Below are positions 10,795 to 19,882 of a stretch of 48,499 bases of DNA, piece by piece. Below the pieces are notes generated by a model. That model worked only from the letters and a program-made list of their open reading frames with translations, was not told the DNA's origin and did not search any database. How positions within the stretch are numbered: the stretch's first letter is position 1; each line of letters starts with the position of its first letter. Origin of the DNA: Allomyces macrogynus ATCC 38327 (taxonomy: Eukaryota; Blastocladiomycota; Blastocladiomycetes; Blastocladiales; Blastocladiaceae). Made by a program: the position numbers and the translations under genes. The DNA is taken from assembly GCA_000151295.1 (NCBI GenBank), contig GG745333.1, forward strand, positions 1,113,543 to 1,162,041. The letters are read 5' to 3'.

Positions 10795-13700
10795 TCAAAG
10801 TCCCGACTCGGCACCCTTCTCTCTCACTGTGACAGTGACCGACGCGTTGCTCCCCGTGCCCATGGCCCGCAAAACACCCATCAATACTCGTCCCGGGCCC
10901 GTCGGGCTCACCGACGCGCGCCTTCGCGTGACCGTCCGCTGCACCGCGGGGGAGCCCGCGCCTGGCGACGCGCGCAACTTGAGCGCGGAAAACGTGGCGG
11001 AGATGGCTAGAATCCACCGTCGCGCATCGGCCGCGTCGCGGCATTGGACGACCATGACGCTTGGCGAAGGTGATGATACGTGGGTGATGAGCATAAACTG
11101 CGTATGCTTGAGCGGCGATCCCGACACGGGTACGACACTGCGCGCGTCGATCGCCGCAGTGTCACGGAGAATAAGGTGCTGCGGGTGCACGGCCTAGGTA
11201 GATTTTCGTCAGTTACTGAAAGACCCGGGAGGAAGACAGGGAACAAAGCGAGGGAGCACATGCGACAACGTCAGGAACTAAGACCGAGGACGCACCGACG
11301 GATCTCGATCGAGCACGACCAGCGTCTGTAGCGGAATCAAGACGAGCGAGATGACCTACCACGGCGTCCACCACCGCGCGTTTGCATCGCGCCGACCCAT
11401 ATGGGTGCCCACCAGCACGGGCAATCGACACGCGACCGACTGCCGGACGAGCTTGTCCGTTCCGTGCCATGCGGTCGCAACGACTTGAACAAGCGCGGCC
11501 ATGTCCTCGTCCGATACCCCAGCGACCGATGCGCTCCCGGAAACGGCAGCGATGCTCGGATTGATACTCGACTCGATCCCCAAATCGTCGAGGCTCTGGT
11601 TGACGAGTTTTGTGAGCGCGCCAACGTTCCGATTCGGCTGCTTCCGCGTGCTTGGGTCCATGATACTCGCAATCTTGCTCGAGTGCAAGCCGGCACCACT
11701 CAAGTGCATGATGGGCGCAAGCAGAAACCGAGACCCGCGCTCCACGACGAGACTCAGTGGGCGCAGGCAAATGGCGACGGATCCTATGAGCAGGCTCAAC
11801 AACGTGAGCATCGAGTAGGCAAACACGAACGGGTCGCCCGGAGTAAACTGGAGCATCGCAATGAAAACGGTCGGCAGCGTGACGCCCACCATGGCGATCA
11901 TGGTCGCAGTCGGCTCGTTGTTGAGCACGGCGAGCGACCGGATGCGGTGCGCAAGAAAGAGACCGACGCCAGCTAGTGTCCAGTGGTAGAGAAAAGGCAG
12001 AGCCACGATCACCAGCGCAGTCAACTCTGGAGCGCCCAAATCCATGCGTGATCCGCACCGGTACTTGAACGTGGTCTCGTTGGCAATCACTTGCACAGGC
12101 TGTGGCACCGCAGTCACAATCCAGAGCGTAGCGAGCAGAGCGTAGACAGCGAGAGTGAGTACGCCGAGGCCTGTGAGGTGCGTGTTGCTCACGTTAAGCC
12201 GAAACAGCCGCCCGGTGACGATGAGTGAAAGTCGCAGGTTCGAGAAGATGTAATACACGCGCCACGTCTTGGCAAGGAGTGCCACGAGCATGCTGCCGAG
12301 CCCCAAGATCAGCATGGCCGTCTTGACCGCACAGAGAGCTGGGGTCAGGTCTATTGCAAACGGAAGGTCAAGCGAGCTACTGAGCCCACCCATCAACGCA
12401 CCGACATTGACGGCAGCGACGAGGGCCGGAGACTGGATGCAGATCAGCGTGTCGCTACGGAAGCGCATCAATCCGGCGATCGAGAGAAGATTGGTGGTGA
12501 CGAGCAGGGCCAGGAGAACGAGTGAGATGGCAAACGGCGTTGTTCGGCCCCGAACTGGCACTATTTTCTTGACTGACAAGGGGCAATGTTGAGGGCGTGC
12601 GACGCGTTTGAGCAACGATCAGAGTAGAACTTAGCAGTACCGTAATCACTTGGCGGCGGTGGGATCCACGACCTCCAAATGTGCTCGTTCCGACGAAACC
12701 ATGTGCGGGCTGCCATGGCCGCGCTCTCGGCATCGGGCAGCGCCGACAACATGTCCGCAATATCTGTGTCTCGAATGGCAACGTTGCGGAGCAGCGTGTG
12801 CACGGGAGGAACGCGCTGCGCCATGGACACCGAGACGAATGTTTGGATCACGTCCGTCTCCCAATCGCACTGCCACGAGGCGCGAATCGACGGAGCGACC
12901 GTCAAGTTGAAATCGGCCAAGCAGGCGAGCGTCGCCGGTGGGAAAAGGACCGGTTGGAGCGCATAGCGGCTCGGCAACGTTTCCGGAACCCAGTGGATAA
13001 ACAAGCACGTCGAGTTGCTCGACGGCCGCTCAATACACGCCGAAACGGTCAGAATGAACGCAGGCCCGAGATACACGACGACGAGCAGGAGGCCAAAGTC
13101 GAAAATGCGCTGCTCGTTCATGCCAGTGCTGTACTTGGGCGTGACGTGCCAAAACTCGCGGCACGACGAGTACGCGAAGCCCTGGCACTGCGGGGGGACG
13201 TACTCGCCGTTATTGCAGTACCAGTGGTTGCATAGGTACGACCCGTCCGTCTTACGCTGCGGCAAAGTCGTGCCCGCGCGTGGCAAGAGTTGGAGCAGGT
13301 TCGGGTCGCGCATCGAGCCCCACGACGAGAATATGATGTTCAGGTTGAGGTCAGCAATGTAGGCTGGGAAATACCACGAGATCCGGCTCACGTAACCGAG
13401 AGCTCCTTGACCTCACATTCGACTCCAAGACGATGTGGTCGTACTTGCGTCGGATAATCGACGAGGATCCCGGCATGACCCAATCGTACGGTGCGGAAAC
13501 AGATTCGACGAGGCACGGTGGTACAGCTCGAACGGTCTGCAGGTCTGCGCTGCCACAATCACGTTCAGGAACTACGTTTCAACCAACAGAACGACCACGG
13601 CGAGCAGAGGAAGTGTCGAAGCTGCAGGAAGGCGCTGGCATCTGTGTCGCCTATCGCGTTTGCAACCACCTCCAGAGCGAGAAACAATGGAGAGCGTCAT
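10795..13700 (-). pseudogene. Receptor copy A: PBP-class C GPCR-PH, inactivated
   Basis: This is a clear homologue of copies B and C. It keeps intron 3 (12573-12640, same place and 68 bp as in copy B), the seven-helix exon and the C-terminal exon with the PH end (VVQCRDAADARRW) and tail ESGL. Lesions: the leader (from the ATG at 13700) meets an in-frame TAG and then a small insertion that shifts frame before the conserved TVRAVPPCL segment; about 390 bp corresponding to the end of exon 1, all of exon 2 and introns 1-2 is missing, joining VLESN almost directly to the exon 3 start (GALGYVSRISWY); and in exon 4 the conserved TPWQ reads TGG TAG, a stop inside the PH domain. Exon 3 and the seven helices are otherwise open, so decay appears recent or the locus could express a truncated product. 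Confidence 0.75.
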
Positions 13701-14892
13701 TGTGGGGTATTTCCTGGTCCTTGATCCTTGGTTGGCGGAAATGGTTGAAACTGGTGGCCGTAATCGATAAACTTGAATTATCAAGTGGGTTGTCGTTGGG
13801 TGATCAAGCAGCCGTTTGCCGTAAGTTGTGACGAATGCGGAGCTGATCAGAACTGGTTTCCGCTTCGGCCGCCGTCGCTGCCAGTCTTTGTGTGATCGAA
13901 TCGTCGACTTGGGTGCAAATGCTGGAATACAGTCACGCTGCTGTCGCAAACACTCCAGTATCCACCGCCAAGACCCGGCCGCACAGTTGAATCATCATGA
14001 CTTGCCTATTTTCATTATGCCAATGGGTAGTCGAGCTAGAGGCTGTTTCAACTTCATTCTCCAATGCTTATTGGTCGGCACTTTCATTCTAGAAATCCAT
14101 GGCTGATACGTATCAAGTTGCAGCTCACCGTGTCCATGATCATGAGTTCCGCTGAGTTATCAAACAGAAACCAACTGCGGACGGAATTCCTTGGAAGGTG
14201 GCAGTGAACCGCTCATGCTTTTTGAGACCCTTCCCCTTGTCGATGCTAATGCTGGCCAACCGGCGAACGCTTGACTGTGACCTCGAGCGTTCATTCTCTG
14301 ATCTTGTCCGTGGCGAAACAAATGTCGCATGGGCTGCTCAAGAACATTCAGTTGGCTTTCGAGTATCTCAATCGCGCGCATGCATGCGCTGGTGCAATTG
14401 GTATGGTAGGAAATTGGAATGTTGTTCCGGGCCCAGTGTCATTTGTTCTCCTCCATGCTTTGGGCTTGACGGCCGCATCAGAACCATGCAGTCCTCGCAG
14501 ACGCCAGAGATAAATTGAAAATGGCACGTTTCCGACAACTGTGTCACCAAACCCGAGTATGCACGGACACATATCGTGAACACCCTTGTAGGTGATCTGG
14601 GCAGGCCGCCAAACAGGGAAAAAAGTCCCCGTCGAAACCCAAATTCCCTAGCGAGATCCCAATTCCCGAGCGAGACCCTCCAAAAGCGGGCTCCGCGCTC
14701 CAGCGGTCGCGTTCACGTCGTTTTCCTCGTGCCGCATTTTCCTACAGGGCCATGCCTAACTGGCCCGCCCACGTCGTTCATTCTGCCGTCGCGACTCCCC
14801 ACTACGAAGCGGACCAAGAAGAATCGCCAAATGTGTGCATATAGCACTATGAGCTCACCCCACGTTGCCAAGTCTCTCCACCCACCCTTGAC
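13701..14892. other. Spacer between receptor copies A and B
   Basis: About 1.2 kb lies between the 5' end of copy A and the 3' end of copy B. It should contain the promoter of A and the 3' untranslated region of B. Frames up to 106 codons are present but lack recognisable motifs, and none pairs with plausible splice sites. The stretch just downstream of B's stop (about 14870-14892) resembles the equivalent stretch downstream of A (about 10770-10794), consistent with duplication of the whole transcription unit. Confidence 0.5.
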
Positions 14893-17800
14893 TCACAGTC
14901 CCGACTCAGAAACCCTCCCCTTCCCAGTCTCCACAGCGACCAATGCGTTTCTCGCTGCACCCACGGCTCGCGACCCACCAGCCAATCCACGCGCCGGTTC
15001 CGTCGGGCTCACCGACGCACGGCGCCTTGCTCCGCCCGAACGCACCGCCGGGGAACCCACATCTGGCGACACGCGAGGTTTGGATGCGGTAAACGTGGTG
15101 GAAATTGCGTGGACCCACCGCCGTGCTTCGGCCGCGTCGCGGCACTGGATGACCGTGACGTGTGGCGACGACGATGAAGCGTGGGTGACAACCATGAACT
15201 GTGCTTGCGTGAGCGGCGTAGTACCGGCGACGGGAGACACGGCGCGCACGTCGATAGCGGTGCCACGGACGGTGAGGTGGTGCGTGTGCGTGGTCTAGGG
15301 CGGGAATCCATCAGTCCTTTGAACCTGGAGAAAGGGTGACAGTGCAATTAGACAAACGCACCCACGGATCGCGGTCGAGTACCAGCAGCGTCTGCAGCGG
15401 CGGAATCAGCACGAGTGAGACGGCCTGCCACGGCGTCCACCACCACGCGTGTGCATCGCGCCGGCCCATGCACGTGCCAACGAGCACGGGAATACGACAG
15501 GCGACCGACTGTCGGGCGACCTTGCTGTTCCCATACCACGCGCTCGCGACGCACTGGACGACCGCAGCCATGTTCTCGTCCGAAAAGCCAGCGACAGCCG
15601 CCAGGGTGCCTTCGACGGCCGAGATGGTGGGATCGTTGCGCGTCTCGAGTCCCATATCGTCGAGGCTTTCGTTGACGAGCCTGGTGATCGCGCCCATGTT
15701 GCTGTTCGGTTTCCGGTGCGTGCTTGAGTCCATGATGCTCGCGACCTTGCTCGAGTACGATTGCGAGCTGGCACCGCTCAAGTGCGCGACGGGCGCAAGC
15801 AGGAACTGGGACCCGCTCACCACGATAAGAATCAGTGGGCGCAGCGAGATGGCGACGGATCCCACGAGCAAACTGAGAACTGCGATATTTGCGTTCGCAA
15901 ACACGAGCAGGAACGGGTCGTCGGTGGTAAACTGGAGCACGGCAATGAACACGGACGGCAGCGAGACACCCGTCATGGCCACCATGGTGGCCGTCGACTC
16001 GTTGTTGAGCACGGCAAGGGACCGGATGCGGTGCGCGAGATATATCCCGATTCCAGCAAGGAACCAGTGGTAGAGCACCATGAGGTACGCGAGCACAAAG
16101 TCGGCCGTTTCGGCAAAGCCCAGGTCCATGCGCGTCCCGCACCGGTACGTGAATGTGGTTCGACTGGCGATCACTTGCACGGGCTGCGGCAGCGTGGTGA
16201 CAAGCCAGAGGGTCTCAAGAATGGCGTAGACGGCCAGAATGAGCACGGCGAGCAGCGCAAGATGCTTATTGCTAACATTGAGCCGGACCAGCCGCCCGGC
16301 AACGACGACCGAGAGCCGCAGGTTGGAGAAGATGTAGAAGATGCGCCACGCCTTGGCAAGAAGCGCCACGAGGACGACGCTGAGTCCGATGATCATCATG
16401 GCCGACTGGGCCACGCAGAGAGCTGGGGTCAAGCCTGGTGTAAAAAGAACGTCGACCGCGCTACCGAATCCACCCATTAGCGCGCCTACATTGACGGCAG
16501 CAACAAGGGCCGGCGACTGGATGCGGATCAGCGGGTCGCTGCGAAAGCACACCAGCCCGGCGATCGAGAGGCAGTTGATGGCGACGAGGAGGGCCAGCAG
16601 AGCAAGTGAAATGGCAAAGGGTGCAGTTTGGGTCCGAACGGGCACCAATGTCTTGACTATGCAAGGATGGTGAGTGGAAGGCGTTGGGACGCACGTTGCA
16701 GAATCAGCACTAGTAACGCAGTACCATAGCCGCTTGGCTGCCGCGGGATCCATGGTCTCCAAATCTGCTCGTTCTTCCGCAACCACGCGCACGCGGTCGT
16801 GGCCGTGCCCTCGACGTCGGGAAGCGCCGACAACAAGCCCACAATATCCGTGTCGCGAATCACAAAGTTTAGGAGCAACGTGTGGACGGGCGGAACGCGC
16901 TGCGTCATGGACACTGAGACGAATTTCTGGATCACGTCCGTCTCCCAATCACACCGCCACGAGGTGCGATTCGATGGGGAGAGCGTCAAGTTGAAATCGG
17001 CAATGCAATCGAGCGTCGCGGGTGGAAAGTTGACCTGCAGGAGCGGGTACCGACTCGGCAGCGTTTCCGGAACCCAGTAGAAAAACAGGCACGTCGAATT
17101 GCTCGACCGCCGCTCAAGACACGCCGTGACGGTCGGAGTAAATGTTGGGCCGAGGTATACGACGACAAGTGGCAAATTGAAGTCGAGAATGCGCTGCTCG
17201 TTCTTGCCGGGGCTGTAGTCGGGCACGACGTGCCAAAACTCGCGACACGACGAATACGCGGCACCCTGGCACTGCGGTGGAACGTACTCGCCGTTCTGGC
17301 AGTACCAGTAGTCGCACAGGGACGATCCGTCCGTCTTACGCTGTGGCAAAGTCGTGCCCGCGCGTGGCAAGAGTTGGAGCAGGTTCGGGTCGCGCATCGA
17401 GCCCCACGACGAGAATATGATGTTCGGGTAGAGGTCAGCAATGTAGGCCGGGAAATACCACGAGATCCGGCCCACGTAACCGAGAGCGCCGGTCATTGCG
17501 ATCAGTTGCCGCTTGAGAACGAGCTAAGGTCGATGCCCGTGGTGAGAAAACGGTTGAATTCCGATTTCGCTTGAGCACACCGCACCTCGCGAATATCGAG
17601 CGCCTTGTCGTTTGGCCACAGTTCAAGAGACGCATCGCTCTCGCCCGCCGCAAGCCGAGCAAGCGTGCCGGATTGCCCCGGGAACTCGACGATCTTCACA
17701 TCAATGCCGAGAACTTGCTGAACGAGGATCGCTACCATGTAGGTGGATAAATTGGAGCTTGTTGGCGTCATGTTACCAATGTTACCACGCATGTCAAGAC

Positions 17801-18162
17801 GCGCTCCACAATGGCCAATGCATTTCGCACGTGGCCGGCCACCATACGGAGAACTTGCTCAAGTGCCTCATCAAGACGCACCTTGACCACGCATTCGACT
17901 CGAGGACGATACGGTCGTACTTGCGCCGAATGACGAACGCGGATTCTGGCAGGACCCAGCCGTACGGTGCGGCCACGGACAAGTTGAGGCACGACGGAAC
18001 CGTTCGAACGGTTTGTGCTGCAACGACAAAAGTGGACAACGGCAGGGTTCCGGCCACGAGCACCGCGACGAGCACAAGAAGACCGAATGATGTCGCTGCG
18101 AAGTTGCAGCAGTATCGCCTTGCGTGATCACGACGGCGACCACCAATCGTAATGAGCGTCAT
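14893..18162 (-). CDS. Receptor copy B: periplasmic-binding-protein / class C GPCR / PH fusion (intact)
   Basis: Five exons: 18162-17882, 17757-17586, 17523-16725, 16656-15362, 15294-14893 (phases 2, 0, 1, 0), 982 residues with no break. Order: hydrophobic leader (about 20-45); OpuAC/ProX-like solute-binding domain (about 48-410, with TVRTVPSCLN, LELWPND, GRISWYFPAYIADLYP and a C-terminal CAWLRKNEQIWRPW); seven helices (about 428-697) with class C features: AKAWRIFYIF after helix 3, a Cys in the second outer loop, LNNESTATMVAM before helix 6; a cytoplasmic linker; and a PH-like domain (about 803-915, WWWTPWQAVSLVLIP to EARRWVHAI). Bacterial OpuAC proteins bind betaine or choline and class C receptors couple to G proteins, so plasma-membrane sensing of a quaternary amine is inferred. 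Intron 1's acceptor is the least certain junction. The C-terminus is ESGL. Confidence 0.75.
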
Positions 18163-18500
18163 GCTGCTTGCGAGAGTACTGCTGCCGGTCCGTGTCAGCG
18201 ACAGCAGCGAGGGCGGATTTCGGTGGTGCCCGAACCGGTTCAAGTCGGTCCAAGTCGGCGCTCTGGTTCTGCTCGACATTGTCCAAGATTGGTTTGCCGC
18301 AAGTTGTGGCTGGTCGTCGTGTTGGTCAGGTCGGGTTCGCTGCTGGGCTGCGATTGTGATCAGCGAACAGGCAAGCACCAGATTTGAAAGTGCTCCGCGG
18401 TCACGTGTCCCTGACAAACCATCCGACACCCACCACCACCATGACCAACATGTAATTATTGAGGACCGCAGAATATTCGCTCAGATTCACGTCTATATTT
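18163..18500. promoter_or_regulatory. Upstream region of receptor copy B
   Basis: About 340 bp between the start codon of copy B and the 3' end of the gapped secreted-protein gene. The reading frame of exon 1 continues open upstream of the chosen ATG for 89 codons, but that part lacks the hydrophobic leader character and has no counterpart in copy C, so it is treated as 5' untranslated or promoter sequence. No specific site is recognised. Confidence 0.4.
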
Positions 18501-19121
18501 CTATGAAATCGGCCAGCGGGCAAGCTCTGCAGTGCTCCCACATCGTTCTCCGCCCTTGTTGGCGGTCACGCCAGCGACGCGGGCGAAATGAAAATGCACT
18601 TTGATGGTCGCGCACGGATAAAGCATCGGCGCGTTGATCGACCATGATCCAAAACAGCAAAACCCCGCAGCGGGAGCATTCAAAGTACGATCCGTGTCGT
18701 CAAAGTCGGAAATGACGGAGAACTCATCAGCCGACACGATCTGCACCTTGTCCGCAAATCTAAACTTGCTACCAGTGATTNNNNNNNNNNNNNNNNNNNN
18801 NNNNNNNNNNNNNNNNNNNNNNNNNNNNNNNNNNNNNNNNNNNNNNNNNNNNNNNNNNNNNNNNNNNNNNNNNNNNNNNNCAGCGAGAAGGGCGCTGTCG
18901 CCAGGTCTTTGGTCGGCTGCAGTTGGCGTGGTCAAGCTCACCGTGGTGTTGCCCGCAATGGAAAACGGGAACGTGGCACCGTCGGGCCCCTTTTGGTAAC
19001 AGTACGCCGACATGGTCTGGAACCTCTGCCGATCCTCCTCGGAACCCGCCGCGAGCGGCGCCACGACCTTGAGAGCAGCAAGAAGAATCAGCGCAGTCGT
19101 GAGCTGCAGCGTGATTGTCAT
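18501..19121 (-). CDS. Secreted protein with App1-like DxDDT motif, interrupted by gap
   Basis: The ATG at 19121 opens a good signal peptide (LTTALILLAALKVVAPLAAG). After about 80 residues a 100-base run of N interrupts the gene. The right-hand frame continues with ADKVQIVSADEFSVISDFDD and a threonine, then a cysteine-containing tail to a stop at 18501. The stretch VISDFDDT resembles the catalytic DxDxT segment of the App1/DUF2183 phosphatidate phosphatase family, where the sequence is usually VISDIDDTIK. Here the residues after DDT do not match that family, so it could be a truncated member, a wrong frame, or chance. The gap size may be nominal, so the frame relation across it is unproven. 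No further domain is visible. Confidence 0.45.
   Translation of the reverse strand: MTITLQLTTALILLAALKVVAPLAAGSEEDRQRFQTMSAYCYQKGPDGATFPFSIAGNTTVSLTTPTAADQRPGDSALLAXXXXXXXXXXXXXXXXXXXXXXXXXXXXXXXXXXITGSKFRFADKVQIVSADEFSVISDFDDTDRTLNAPAAGFCCFGSWSINAPMLYPCATIKVHFHFARVAGVTANKGGERCGSTAELARWPIS
18781..18880. other. Assembly gap (100 N)
   Basis: Exactly 100 undetermined bases inside the secreted-protein gene. A round number suggests a placeholder of unknown true length. Confidence 0.95.
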
Positions 19122-19882
19122 CCTCGGTGAAGTCTTGGTTGCGTCTATGTTGCTCGTCCAGCAGGCGGTGGGTACGAAAGTTCAAACTCGAGAGAGGGGA
19201 CAACGTCAGCTTTGAAGCACGGTGACGCGGTTCTGGTCTGCCCTGCCTCTGGTGGCCAGGAGTATCATATCCGCCACCAGGTCGACGCGCAACGCGCGTT
19301 GGGCGTCAGGTTAGGCCGGGTGCCGTGCGCGCTCATGCCTTGATTCGGCTCGCTGGCATCTCAAACGTTGTGCTGGTGCAAGCAGAGAATTGTTCTGGAT
19401 GCTAGTTTGACATTTGCACGCGTGCGTTGATGCAACTTACACGTTGACCAATGCAAAAAGGTAATTGATCCTTCGATCCAAAAGCAGTGCGGAAGCAAAG
19501 GGTGACGATAGCAGAGCTCGTACGCGCACGCATGCAAGCATGAGCGGTGGTGGGGAATCAACACCGATTTTGAAGGAAATGACAAGCAACGACAAACGCC
19601 TGTCAATGTGAAAAACGTCACGGCAACGACATGGAACGACAGCGGCAACGACAACCAACGACAACGGAAATCCGCGCGTAGAAAGCAACGCGCACAGCAA
19701 ACGAACGACAACGACTATATACGGGCGTCAACGACAGCCACAACAGCAACAGCAAAAAAACCAAGGGAATCGGACAAGAGGAGCAACAGCGTGCCTTCGA
19801 CCTCAGGAGCGAGAGCGCAGTCGGGGCCCCACCGCCCGGTCGCGCACGCACTTTCGACACGCCAGAGCAAGTGCGCGTCGAT
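19122..19882. other. Intergenic region upstream of the secreted-protein gene
   Basis: About 760 bp separate the start of the secreted-protein gene from the stop codon of the myosin gene. It should hold the promoter of the former and the 3' end of the latter. Around 19600-19760 there is an A-rich stretch with repeated ACGACA/CAACGAC-like units on the plus strand. A plus-strand open frame at 19608-20111 mostly mirrors the final myosin exon and is not taken as a gene. Confidence 0.5.

Noticed and set aside
10795..13391. Reading copy A as two separate genes (a secreted binding protein and a membrane protein)
   Set aside because: The gap between the two frames is the same phase-1 intron (68 bp) found at the identical position in copies B and C.
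14576..15298. A 240-codon plus-strand frame over the 3' end of receptor copy B
   Set aside because: It is antisense to exon 5 of copy B, whose frame matches the PH-domain end in the three other copies.
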